In this document: piece after piece, positions 1 through 7,712 of the stretch | How the letters are laid out: every line of letters starts with the position of its first letter | How positions within the stretch are numbered: the first letter of the stretch is position 1 | NCBI GenBank assembly: GCA_019637915.1 | Contig: JAHBUV010000001.1 | Location: forward strand, 3,132,565-3,196,564 | Origin: Pseudobdellovibrionaceae bacterium | GTDB lineage: Bacteria > Bdellovibrionota > Bdellovibrionia > Bdellovibrionales > Bdellovibrionaceae | Direction: 5' to 3' | DNA length: 64,000 nucleotides | Program-made: the position numbers and the translations under genes | The notes under the pieces: generated by a model | What the model was told of the DNA's origin: nothing | Database searches by the model: none | Seen by the model: the letters and a program-made list of their open reading frames with translations, nothing else

Positions 1-1388
1 GCCGCCTGGGGATCGAAACCGATTCGGCCTATCGCTTCAGCCGCGGCGTCGATCCCGACGGCGCCCTGCGGGCCGCCGATCGCGCCACGGAATTGCTGTT
101 GAAGGTGGCCGGGGGCGAGGCCTTCGGCGACATCCACGACACGAACCCCCAGCCGGTGCGCAAGCAGTTCATCGAAATCCGTTTGAACGACATCAGCGAG
201 CGCCTGGGCTACGCGGCCGAAGAGTCGCGCTTCCTGGATTACATGAAGCGCCTGACCTGCCAGGTGGAGACCCTCACCGAGGGCGCTTACCGCGTGCTGC
301 CGCCGAGCTTCCGCTTCGATCTCGAGATGGATGTGGACCTCGTCGAGGAGTACGCGCGCCTGACGGGCTATGAGCACATCCCCGAGGCCCTGCCGGTCTT
401 CGCGCAGGCGCCGGCCGCCCATGATGAGAAATACCGCCTCCTGCAGAAGTGGCACCGGCTGTTCCGTGGCCGCGGTTTCCTGCAGGCCGTGAACCCGGGA
501 TTCACGTCCTCCGCGCGGGAGAAGGCCTTCCTCGGGGGCCAGCGTGGTCTGCCGGCGGCGGGCCTCGCGCTGTCGGAAGAGCCGATCCGGTTGAAGAACC
601 CGCTCTCGGACGACCTCGATGTCATGCGCTCGAGTTTGAGCGAAAGCCTTTACCGCAATCTTTTGACCAATGTGAAGTACGGCAATGAAGAGGGCGCCCT
701 GTACGAGATCGGTTCCACCTTCTCGCGGGCTGAGGGCGGCGCTTACGTGGAGAAAACCCGTTTGGGCCTGATGGCCTGGGGCCGTCCGCGGGGCTTGTGG
801 ACGAAGACGCTGCAACACCCGGTGGTGTTTGACCTCAAGGCCGTGGTGGAGAACCTGCTCGAGTCCTTGCGCATTTCCTCTTACACCTGGGTGACGCCCC
901 CGGATCGCGGCGAGGTGCCGGGCTTCTGCCACCGTGGGCAGTACGCCCAGCTTCTGGTGGAGGGCAAAAAGGTCGGCTTCATCGGCACCCTGCATCCGGT
1001 GCTGCTGGAGGAGGAGAAAATCCGCGTGCCGGCGGCCGTGGCCGAGTTCGACGTGGAGGCTTTGCTGAAGGGCCAGCCGCGCCCGTACCGGGCCGATTCG
1101 CTGTCGAAGTTCCCGGCGGTGGAGCGCGATTTCGCCTTCGTCATGCCGAAGAACGTGAAGATCGGCGAGGTTCTGAAGGACATCCGCAAGGCGGCGGGCG
1201 GGTTGCTTGTGGAGGCCGAGGTCTTTGACGTCTATGAGGGCGACAAGGTGGAGGCCGGCAAGAAGTCGGTCGCCGTGCGCTTGGTCTATCAGGACAAAAA
1301 TGCCACGCTGCAAGAAGCGCAGATCCAAGAGCTGCAGAGCAAGATCCTGGAGTCGGTGTCGAAAACTTTCGGGATCGTGGTGCGATAA
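1..1388 (+). CDS. pheT: Phenylalanine-tRNA ligase beta subunit, 3' part (5' end outside window)
   Basis: The beta subunit of the heterotetrameric phenylalanyl-tRNA synthetase charges tRNA-Phe in the cytoplasm. The reading frame is open from base 3 and enters in the B3/4 region, where ETDSAYRFSRGVDP matches the family's SxRFxRGVDP motif. A B5 segment (RLNDISERLGY) follows, then the catalytic-like core, and finally a C-terminal FDX-ACB anticodon-binding domain beginning near LSKFPAVERDFAF. The frame ends with TAA at 1386-1388. About 462 codons are present, so roughly the N-terminal 40 percent is missing. ihfA follows 73 bases downstream on the same strand, the usual pheT-ihfA arrangement of proteobacteria and relatives. 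Confidence 0.96.
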   Translation, partial: RLGIETDSAYRFSRGVDPDGALRAADRATELLLKVAGGEAFGDIHDTNPQPVRKQFIEIRLNDISERLGYAAEESRFLDYMKRLTCQVETLTEGAYRVLPPSFRFDLEMDVDLVEEYARLTGYEHIPEALPVFAQAPAAHDEKYRLLQKWHRLFRGRGFLQAVNPGFTSSAREKAFLGGQRGLPAAGLALSEEPIRLKNPLSDDLDVMRSSLSESLYRNLLTNVKYGNEEGALYEIGSTFSRAEGGAYVEKTRLGLMAWGRPRGLWTKTLQHPVVFDLKAVVENLLESLRISSYTWVTPPDRGEVPGFCHRGQYAQLLVEGKKVGFIGTLHPVLLEEEKIRVPAAVAEFDVEALLKGQPRPYRADSLSKFPAVERDFAFVMPKNVKIGEVLKDIRKAAGGLLVEAEVFDVYEGDKVEAGKKSVAVRLVYQDKNATLQEAQIQELQSKILESVSKTFGIVVR

Positions 1389-1461
1389 AAAACTTGATCG
1401 GTTTCAAAGGGTTGGTAGGCTTTCTTTCAGATCGCCTTAATTGAAGGAGTGAGCGGGGTTT

Positions 1462-1812
1462 ATGACAGGTCAGAATTTGGGCAAATCCACAGTCACCAAA
1501 GCGGACATTGTCGAGAAGGTCTATCAAAAGATCGGCTTCTCCAAGAAAGAGGCCTCGGAGCTGGTGGAACTGGTGTTCACCTCTTTGAAGGACGTCCTTC
1601 AGAACGGCGAAAAGGTGAAGATTTCCGGTTTCGGGAACTTCGTCGTGCGCGGCAAGAATGAACGGGTGGGCCGCAACCCTCAAACGGGCGAGCAGATCAA
1701 GATCTCCGCCCGCCGGGTGTTGACCTTCCGTCCGTCGCAGGTCCTCAAGGCCATGCTGAACGGGGAGGATCTCACCAATCTGAAGGATGACGATGACGAC
1801 GACAACGATTAA
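1462..1812 (+). CDS. ihfA: Integration host factor alpha subunit (HU/IHF family)
   Basis: This is a small DNA-bending protein of the HU/IHF family, probably IHF-alpha because it follows pheT. The 116-residue protein has the family's helical N-terminus (TKADIVEKVY), the core motif KVKISGFGNFVVR, and the beta-arm tip GRNPQTG with the intercalating proline. It ends in an unusual acidic tail, DDDDDDND, absent from typical IHF. The ATG at 1462 has an AAGGAG at 1444-1449. The last 26 bases overlap the next gene, so the two are likely co-transcribed and translationally coupled. It could act as a homodimeric HU-like protein, since no beta subunit is visible here. Confidence 0.93.
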   Translation: MTGQNLGKSTVTKADIVEKVYQKIGFSKKEASELVELVFTSLKDVLQNGEKVKISGFGNFVVRGKNERVGRNPQTGEQIKISARRVLTFRPSQVLKAMLNGEDLTNLKDDDDDDND

Positions 1813-2338
1813 GCCCCAGCTTCCGGATCATCAGATCCAGGAGGCCGCTTCGGCCGCCGGCGGCGGCGAGCTTTACCTTGATGACCTGGATTTCGTCGAA
1901 ACCCCGCAGGTCCCGGTTTCGGCCACGGAGCCCCTGTCCCTGCCGGCCGCTCTCGTTGACGACAAACTGCTCGAAGAGATCAACGCCATCCCCGACAAGA
2001 TGGGCTTCAAGATCGGCGATGTCGCCGAGCTCCTGGACGTGAAACAGTACGTCCTGCGCTACTGGGAGAGTGAATTCGAGATCCTCCGTCCCAAAAAAGC
2101 CTCCAACAACCAGCGCATGTACACCCGCAAGGACGTCGAAAACGCCTTTCTGATCCGCAAATTGCTCTACCGGGACCGTTTCTCCATCGAGGGCGCCCGC
2201 CAGGTCCTGCGCGACATGAAGCAATTCGTCCGCCGCGAGAAGGACATCTCCCAGGTTGTGCAAAAGCTGGGCAGCACCTCCGAGCGCCTGCACGAGCTGG
2301 CCGCTCAAGTCCGTCAATTGAGACAGATGTTTCGCTAG
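1787..2338 (+). CDS. MerR-family transcriptional regulator
   Basis: A 183-residue DNA-binding protein. An N-terminal acidic, low-complexity stretch of about 65 residues precedes a MerR-type winged helix-turn-helix (KIGDVAELLDVKQYVLRYWE, then the wing residues around NNQRMYTRKDVE). A short coiled C-terminus suggests dimerisation; no effector-binding domain or metal-binding cysteines are seen. The gene overlaps ihfA by 26 bases, the same pheT-ihfA-merR order that is found in many proteobacterial genomes. The target is not apparent. The start at 1787 is the first ATG of a run encoding MTMTTTT and could lie one or two codons further in. Confidence 0.88.
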   Translation: MTMTTTTIKPQLPDHQIQEAASAAGGGELYLDDLDFVETPQVPVSATEPLSLPAALVDDKLLEEINAIPDKMGFKIGDVAELLDVKQYVLRYWESEFEILRPKKASNNQRMYTRKDVENAFLIRKLLYRDRFSIEGARQVLRDMKQFVRREKDISQVVQKLGSTSERLHELAAQVRQLRQMFR

Positions 2339-2411
2339 GGTCCGCCCAATAAGCCTTGATTTTCAGCCCATGATTGCCTAAGTTCGACCGGTCGCCTCTC
2401 AAAGGGCGAGT

Positions 2412-2488
2412 CGGCGTGTGGCGCAGCCTGGTAGCGCACTTGCTTGGGGTGCAAGGGGTCGTCGGTTCAAATCCGGCCACGCCGACCA
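2412..2488 (+). tRNA. tRNA-Pro (anticodon GGG)
   Basis: A 77-base tRNA with an encoded CCA end. The acceptor stem pairs CGGCGTG with CACGCCG, the D arm contains GCGCAGCCTGGTAGCGC, the anticodon stem is CTTGC/GCAAG around loop TTGGGGT (anticodon GGG), and the T arm has GTCGG-TTCAAAT-CCGGC. It resembles bacterial proL-type tRNAs. It lies 73 bases after the MerR gene. Confidence 0.96.
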
Positions 2489-2558
2489 ATTTTACTCTCC
2501 GAAATCACAAGACAATGAGTTAAATTCGAGGGGCGTTTCCGCCCTCTTATCCCAATCA

Positions 2559-2867
2559 TCACCGGTCGCAGCGGCTGGCCGTGTAGGCGCGGGCGGTGCA
2601 GCGGTATCCGGGGGTGGCGCGGGCGCAGACTCGTTCGGCGGCTTGTTCGGCCTCTTGGGCGGTCTCGTAGCAACGGTGAGTCCAGTACACCCCGTGCGGG
2701 CCGCGCGGGGAGAAGTTGATCGTGCGGGCGATCGCCTGACAGAAACCGGGCACGCAGCTGCCGCGGCTGACGGACAGCCCGGGCGTCGCCATGTCGGAAG
2801 CATGGGCTTGAACGACGTGATGTGAAAACAAGGCGAAAAACAAAATCAGTGGCAGTGCGGCTCTCAT
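2559..2867 (-). CDS. Small exported Cys-containing protein
   Basis: A 102-residue protein with a clear Sec signal peptide (MRAALPLILFFALFSHHVVQAHA). The mature part is short and basic and holds five cysteines, so disulfides in the periplasm are plausible. The start at 2867 is preferred over upstream in-frame starts because a GGGGAGGA ribosome site lies just before it and the signal peptide begins there. No function is recognised. A protein of similar size and layout is encoded at 55458-55757. The sequence preceding tRNA-Pro on this strand contains a weak hairpin (about 2528-2546) that may end the transcript. Confidence 0.7.
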   Translation of the reverse strand: MRAALPLILFFALFSHHVVQAHASDMATPGLSVSRGSCVPGFCQAIARTINFSPRGPHGVYWTHRCYETAQEAEQAAERVCARATPGYRCTARAYTASRCDR

Positions 2868-3000
2868 GAAAGTCCTCCCCGGATCGCATCCTTCAGGCAA
2901 GCCTTTACAATCCCCGGGAGTGAACCGCAACTTTTTTGATGGCGATCCCCGGCCTTGGCGCCTTCGATGCGCCTGGGGCCGAAACAGAAGGCCGGGACCC

Positions 3001-3747
3001 TCAGAGCCCCATGAACTCCAACAAGCCTTGGATGTCCTTGGACGTGCCGTCAGCCTGGATTCCCAGTTTCTCCGTGGGCAAGTTGAACCGGTTGACCCAG
3101 TAGGTCGGGTAGCCGAAGCTCTTGGCGCCAAAGGCGTCCCAGCCACCGAAGGCGGCGAACACGATCTCATTTTTCTTCAGTTGAAGGCGTTTCATTCCCA
3201 GCTCGTAGGCTTTCGGATCGGGTTTGTAGGTCCGGTTCACTTCCGTGCTCAAAAGCTCGTCGAAAAGATTTTCGATCCCCGCGTTTCGCGCATTGGCCTC
3301 GAGCATCGTCTTGCTGAAATTCGCAATCGTGATGATGCGCAAACCGGACGCTTTCATCTTTTTCAGCGCCGCGACCGCATCCGGCCAAGGTTTCAGGTTC
3401 AAATAAGCCTTTAAGAGGCGCTCCCGCTGTTCCGCCGTGAGTTTGATCCCCATGGCTTCGGCCGTGTAATCCAAGGCATCGCCGGTGACTTGAAAGAAAT
3501 CCTCATGGCGGGAGGTGATCGAGCGCAGAAAGCCATATTCGAATTGCTTGCTCCGCCATGACTTGGTGAACTCCAGTCCTTTTCCCGGCAATTCCTTTTC
3601 GACAACGGGGGTCACCGAGTTGGGATCGAAGATCACGAAATAATCGAAAGCGATGGCTTTGAAGCGCGGCTTGGAAACCTCGGCCGCGAACGAGGCCTGT
3701 CCCAGCAGGAAAACAAAGACGCACAGAGAAGCTTTCAGATTGGTCAT
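3001..3747 (-). CDS. Exported HAD-superfamily (2-haloacid dehalogenase-like) hydrolase
   Basis: A 248-residue protein with a Sec signal peptide (MTNLKASLCVFVFLLGQASFAAE) followed by a haloacid-dehalogenase-type HAD domain. FDYFVIFD carries the nucleophile Asp (motif I, in place of the usual FDxYGT), IANFSKTML is the motif II region, YKPDPKAYELG carries the motif III Lys, and WDAFGAKSFG is the motif IV region typical of type II dehalogenases, followed by TYWVNR. The family normally works in the cytoplasm, so export is unusual. The start at 3747 is chosen for the signal peptide and a purine-rich AAGGGGGATGAG upstream. Substrate unknown; it may be a phosphatase or an unrelated hydrolase. Confidence 0.8.
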   Translation of the reverse strand: MTNLKASLCVFVFLLGQASFAAEVSKPRFKAIAFDYFVIFDPNSVTPVVEKELPGKGLEFTKSWRSKQFEYGFLRSITSRHEDFFQVTGDALDYTAEAMGIKLTAEQRERLLKAYLNLKPWPDAVAALKKMKASGLRIITIANFSKTMLEANARNAGIENLFDELLSTEVNRTYKPDPKAYELGMKRLQLKKNEIVFAAFGGWDAFGAKSFGYPTYWVNRFNLPTEKLGIQADGTSKDIQGLLEFMGL

Positions 3748-3852
3748 CCGCTCATCCCCCTTCGGTTCGATTCTGACTCTCAACCAAATTAATCTGTGAT
3801 CCCGCTCATGTCCAGACGCCCCGGCGCGGAGTCCCGAGGGACCAGGTTGGAT

Positions 3853-5010
3853 TCAGTTCCAGACCGATTGGCAGCTCAAGACGGCTTTTTGCGGGCGGTT
3901 GATTCCGGCGCGGACGGACTGGCGAAGGCCGGGGGGCAGGGCGCGGTGCATGTGATCGAGCAGGCTCAGCTGATCTCGCGGGTTCACGCCGCGGATCAGG
4001 CGGTAATAGAGAAGCATCGGCTTCATGCCGCGCACGTACTCCTCGCCCGGCGCGGGCGTGAGGAGGATTTGAGTCAACATCGACCTGTCCATTTTGGAGA
4101 TGCGGCTTTGGAAATCCAAGGACCAATCCTGAAAGCCCTGGTGACGGGCGATCTCCTGCAGGCTCGCGATCGGATCGGGATCGGCCATCACCCGCAGGAT
4201 CAGCCGCGCGAACGCATGACGACGGTAATTGGACAGGCCATCCCGCTCTTTGGCTTGCTGAATGCTCGCCAACAACTGGGGCGGCACTTGGGTCACTTGC
4301 ATTTTCGCGAGGGTGCGCACCGTCCTCACGAGGAGATCCGGCCAGGCCGGCACTGGGGCCATCAGGGTGTTGTGTTTGATGTTTTTTTGCTTCCAGGACA
4401 GATAACCGTTTGCAGGGTCGTTGATGAGCCCCGCCCGCACGGCGCCGAGGTAGCCGCGCTGGCGCACCTCCTGGGCCACGTTCAACAAACTCTCATGAGA
4501 CATCACCCGCAGTTTCATGCGGTCGAAGTCGAAAAGCCCGCGGGTGTCCCAGAGCGGATTGTCGGCCGCGACCAGGGTCACATCCAGGCTGATTCCGAGG
4601 ATCAAAACCGAAACCGTGAACTCGCCCTTGGCGGGCGGCTCCAGGCGGCCCGGCAGGCTCACGGCCGCGGCGCCGTAAACGCTGACCAGGGATTTCTCCA
4701 GGCGATCCCACTGGGCCGGCGTGGGCGCGCGGGCGATGCGGGCGCCCATGTCCAGGTCGCGGTAAGACAGGGGCTCCTGATCCAGGACATGGCCGACCAG
4801 CGTGCGGGCCGTGCCTCCCCACAGGGAAACCGACTCGGTGCCCAGAACTTCCTGCAGGATCTGTTGCAAGGGACGCAAGGATTTCGAAAGGGCGTTCAAT
4901 TCCACCGTCCGGGTCGAAACACCGGGGGTCTCGGAGGAGGCTTGCGCCGACGACAGCACGGGGAAAAGCATGGTCAGGAGGAGAAGGGCGGGTGACCAAG
5001 ATCTATTCAA
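3853..5010 (-). CDS. Exported nucleotidyltransferase-fold-like protein
   Basis: About 385 residues beginning at a TTG with AGGGAG upstream, which puts a signal sequence (WSPALLLLTMLFPVLSSAQA) at the N-terminus. The segment VSLWGGTARTLVGHVL followed by SYRDLDMGARI resembles the GG...R...DxD core of the poly(A)-polymerase/CCA-adding nucleotidyltransferase head. A later acidic patch (TVSVLILGISLDVTLV) could supply the third carboxylate. The C-terminal half is helical. Family members act on RNA or transfer nucleotides in the cytoplasm, so a signal peptide is odd. The fold assignment is inferred from motif shape only and could be wrong. An ATG-initiated longer form from 5106 is open but has no ribosome site. 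Confidence 0.55.
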   Translation of the reverse strand: MNRSWSPALLLLTMLFPVLSSAQASSETPGVSTRTVELNALSKSLRPLQQILQEVLGTESVSLWGGTARTLVGHVLDQEPLSYRDLDMGARIARAPTPAQWDRLEKSLVSVYGAAAVSLPGRLEPPAKGEFTVSVLILGISLDVTLVAADNPLWDTRGLFDFDRMKLRVMSHESLLNVAQEVRQRGYLGAVRAGLINDPANGYLSWKQKNIKHNTLMAPVPAWPDLLVRTVRTLAKMQVTQVPPQLLASIQQAKERDGLSNYRRHAFARLILRVMADPDPIASLQEIARHQGFQDWSLDFQSRISKMDRSMLTQILLTPAPGEEYVRGMKPMLLYYRLIRGVNPRDQLSLLDHMHRALPPGLRQSVRAGINRPQKAVLSCQSVWN

Positions 5011-5204
5011 ACGGCAGCTCCCTGTTTGATCTTTCGACACGGCAACATCAAAAACAAGGGCGGGAAGCGTTTTAAGCGGTTCCCAGACCGCTGAAAATCT
5101 TCCCACCGAGTTGACGATGGGGGAGAAGCAAGAAGGGTTCCAGCCGTCATTTTCGGCCCTTGCGCCTCTGGCGTGCCGGGGGCCGAAAAAGTCAGCGGGA
5201 GCCT

Positions 5205-7388
5205 CTAGTCGCAGAGGGGAGCGGCGGGGTCTTTGCGGCAGAGGTAGGCTTTCAAACGCGCGTTTTCCGCTTCCAGGGCGGTGACCCGCTCGTCGGTCGC
5301 GCTCAATCGGGCGATCAGGGCTTTCAAGGACTCGATCACCGGCGCCACCAATTTGTCGTAAGCCACGGATTTGAAGCCCGTGCGTTGATCCGTGTGCACG
5401 ACTTCCGGGTACACCTGTTCCACGTCCTGGGCGATGAAGCCGACTTGGTGCTGATTCCCGAAACGCTCCGCTTCGATCCAGTCGTAGCTCACGCCCTGCA
5501 GCCGCTGGATTTTCTCCAGGGAGTTCCGCAAGGGCTCGATGTCCTTCTTGTAACGCTTGTCCGAGGGCGTGGGGCAGCCGGTGACGCTGCAGATGGCGGT
5601 CGTGCCGAAGTACAAGGTCGCCGAGTTTTCGATGCGCACGTCGCCGTTCACGTCGAGCTTGTAGGTGGTCGGGGTGACGCCGACGCCGAGGTTGCCGCCG
5701 GTCAAGTGCAGGCGGGTCGTGCCCGTGCCGTCCAGGAACGCGTGGGAACCGTTGGCGGACTGATAGGTGAGGGCGCCGTTCCAGCCGGCCTGGAAGAACG
5801 ACGTGGAACTCGATCCGCCGTTTTTACCGATGAGTTGCAAGGTCGCGGCCCCTCCGGCCGCCGCCTGAGTGGGGCCGACGGCCACCGTGGGGTTGCCGGC
5901 GGTGTCGCTCACGGTCAGCCGCGATCCGGGATTGGTCGTGCCGATCCCGACGTTGCCGGCGCCGTTCTTGTAGAGGATGCCCGCGCCCCAGGGGTTGCCG
6001 CGGTTGGAGGAACTCGGATAGTCCAGCTCCTCCACGAGCATCGAAACCAGATAAGCGGTCGCGGAGTTGTAAAGACGCAGGCTCGGGACCCCGGCGTTCA
6101 AAAAGAACTCCGGATGCTGAACGGTCGTCCCCGCTTCGTAGTCTTTGTAGAGCAGAAAGTTCGTGCCGTCGCTGGTCACCACGGCCTGCGCGCCGGTGGC
6201 GAGCGAGGTGCCGGCCACCCAGGCGGTCAGGCGGTACTGACGGTTCAGGGCGAGCGCCGTTCCCGAGCAGTCCACCAGGGACGCCGGCGCCGCCGTCGTC
6301 AGACCGGTGTAGTTGCGAATGCAGTTTTTTGAAACCACGCCGTTCATGGACAGCGTCAGGTCGCCCTCGACGTTGAGTTTGCCGGCCGGGGTGGCCGTGC
6401 CGATCCCGACGTTGCCGCCCGACAGCACCGTCACGCGCGGATTGTTGTTGGTGTTGATCGTCAGCGCCGTGTTGTTGCTCGTGCCCAAAGTCAGGGCGCC
6501 ATCCTGGCCGCCGGCCTTCACGGCGTCCGTGATGCCGTAACCGGCGAGGGTCGTGGGGCTCGTGCCCGCCGTCACGCGGCCCGTGGCGTCCACCGTGACC
6601 GAGGTGTAGGTGCCCGTGGTGACGGCGCTGGCCGGAACCGGGTCCAGGGTTTTCGTCGTGCCTCCGCTGCGGAATTTCAGCGTGCCCGTGCCGGAATCGA
6701 TCCACACCGTGCCGTTCGCCGGCGAGGACGGGTCGACCGTCACCTGCGTGCCTGAGTTGCCCGACGCTCTGGAGTACTGCGCCGAGCTGCCGTTGATGAG
6801 GTTCATCAACTCAGTGAAATTCGTTGAGGTCAGCGCGCCGACGGCCTGGGGCACGCCGGCGTCAGCGACGCGGCAGAGGTGATCGGCCTGAAAACCCCCG
6901 GCCAAGGTGTCGGCCTCCAGGGCGTAGGGGACCGAACGGATGATGTAGGGATCGGTGAAGTTCACGACGGTGCCGGCGTCGTCGAAGCTCAGGTACATTT
7001 TGCGGATCTTGTCGGGGCCGGTCACGAAGCTGCCGCCGCTCGCGCAGTGCAGACCCGTGCGCGTGCCGGTGTTGCTGAAGACCGAGGCCAGGCTCAGGCC
7101 CACGTCGTCCCCGCCGCGAACGCCGCCGCCGATCGCGATCGAGAAATTCCCGTCCGTGCCCGCGAAGTTCACGTTGTGGGTTTCCTCGAGCAAGGTGCAA
7201 TCTTCGGTGCTGTCGCTGGCGATGCGCACGGTGACCATGACGCCGTTGGAGTTGATGGGTTGGCCGTCCGGCTGCAGGAGCCGGCCCTGGTAAGTCAGCC
7301 GGTGGGGCACCGCCTGCGCGACGGAGGCCAGCAAAGACGAAAGTCCCAGCGAAATGAAAAATTTTGCGAACGGGCCGGTGTTTTTCAT
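5205..7388 (-). CDS. Tail-fibre-like surface protein with C-terminal S74 chaperone domain (MAT-type fibre)
   Basis: A 727-residue exported fibre. A Sec signal peptide (to about residue 27) is followed by an N-terminal domain opening with HRLTYQGRLLQPDG and ending near SVPYALEAD. A long Gly/Thr/Ser-rich, beta-repetitive shaft contains GNVGIGTxxPxxxL and TLAGYGITDAVK units typical of trimeric phage fibres. From about residue 608, SDKRYKKDI begins a peptidase S74 intramolecular chaperone, and a short coiled coil (VTALEAENARLKAYL) closes the protein. S74 domains trimerise and then self-cleave beta fibres. Bdellovibrio is known to use such chimeric fibres to contact prey. It lies 9 bases after the lipoprotein gene and its GGGGAG site abuts that gene's stop. 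Confidence 0.85.
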   Translation of the reverse strand: MKNTGPFAKFFISLGLSSLLASVAQAVPHRLTYQGRLLQPDGQPINSNGVMVTVRIASDSTEDCTLLEETHNVNFAGTDGNFSIAIGGGVRGGDDVGLSLASVFSNTGTRTGLHCASGGSFVTGPDKIRKMYLSFDDAGTVVNFTDPYIIRSVPYALEADTLAGGFQADHLCRVADAGVPQAVGALTSTNFTELMNLINGSSAQYSRASGNSGTQVTVDPSSPANGTVWIDSGTGTLKFRSGGTTKTLDPVPASAVTTGTYTSVTVDATGRVTAGTSPTTLAGYGITDAVKAGGQDGALTLGTSNNTALTINTNNNPRVTVLSGGNVGIGTATPAGKLNVEGDLTLSMNGVVSKNCIRNYTGLTTAAPASLVDCSGTALALNRQYRLTAWVAGTSLATGAQAVVTSDGTNFLLYKDYEAGTTVQHPEFFLNAGVPSLRLYNSATAYLVSMLVEELDYPSSSNRGNPWGAGILYKNGAGNVGIGTTNPGSRLTVSDTAGNPTVAVGPTQAAAGGAATLQLIGKNGGSSSTSFFQAGWNGALTYQSANGSHAFLDGTGTTRLHLTGGNLGVGVTPTTYKLDVNGDVRIENSATLYFGTTAICSVTGCPTPSDKRYKKDIEPLRNSLEKIQRLQGVSYDWIEAERFGNQHQVGFIAQDVEQVYPEVVHTDQRTGFKSVAYDKLVAPVIESLKALIARLSATDERVTALEAENARLKAYLCRKDPAAPLCD

Positions 7389-7397
7389 CTGCTCCCC

Positions 7398-7712
7398 TTA
7401 CCTTGAGATCGCGTTTCCTTCCGCGCCTCCGTGGAGTTTCCATCCGCCCGTGCCGGTCAGGACGACCTCGGACTGAGTGGACCCCACGGTGCCGGAAAGT
7501 CGATAATTCGTGTTGGAACGCTGTCCGAACTGAGCCGCGCTGGTCAGGCCGCTGATCGACCCGGTCGAAACGTCATCGCCCCCGCGAAGTCCCTTGTTCT
7601 TACGATCGCTCAAATGCACCTGGCCGTCGCAGGCGGGGAGCATCAGCGCCACCAGCGCCAGCAGGCCCCAACGGTGACGTCGTGAGCGGAGAATTTTAGA
7701 ACTCAAAGCCAT
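7398..7712 (-). CDS. Small lipoprotein of the fibre cassette
   Basis: A 104-residue lipoprotein. A basic N-terminus and hydrophobic stretch end in the lipobox LPAC with lipidated Cys28. The mature 76 residues are Gly/Ser/Thr-rich (GGDDVSTGSISG, LTGTGGWKLHGG) and lack recognised domains. Its ATG overlaps the 3' end of the upstream barrel-like gene by 17 bases, and its TAA (7398-7400) lies directly before the ribosome site of the S74 fibre, so the three are almost certainly one translationally coupled operon. An inferred role is anchoring or assembly of the fibre at the outer membrane. A GGDD(V/I)S motif also occurs near the N-terminus of the giant lipoprotein at 10503-17993. Confidence 0.75.
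   Translation of the reverse strand: MALSSKILRSRRHRWGLLALVALMLPACDGQVHLSDRKNKGLRGGDDVSTGSISGLTSAAQFGQRSNTNYRLSGTVGSTQSEVVLTGTGGWKLHGGAEGNAISR

Noticed and set aside
2948-2996. Nested inverted repeat (CCCGGCCTT/AAGGCCGGG around GGCGC/GCGCC) after the HAD gene
   Set aside because: It could fold, but there is no T run on either strand and no related copy, so a class cannot be given.
5150-5189. Hairpin TTTTCGGCCC/GGGCCGAAAA after the S74 fibre gene, considered as a terminator
   Set aside because: The stem is good but on the transcribed strand it is followed by ATGACGG with no T run, so terminator status is not supported.
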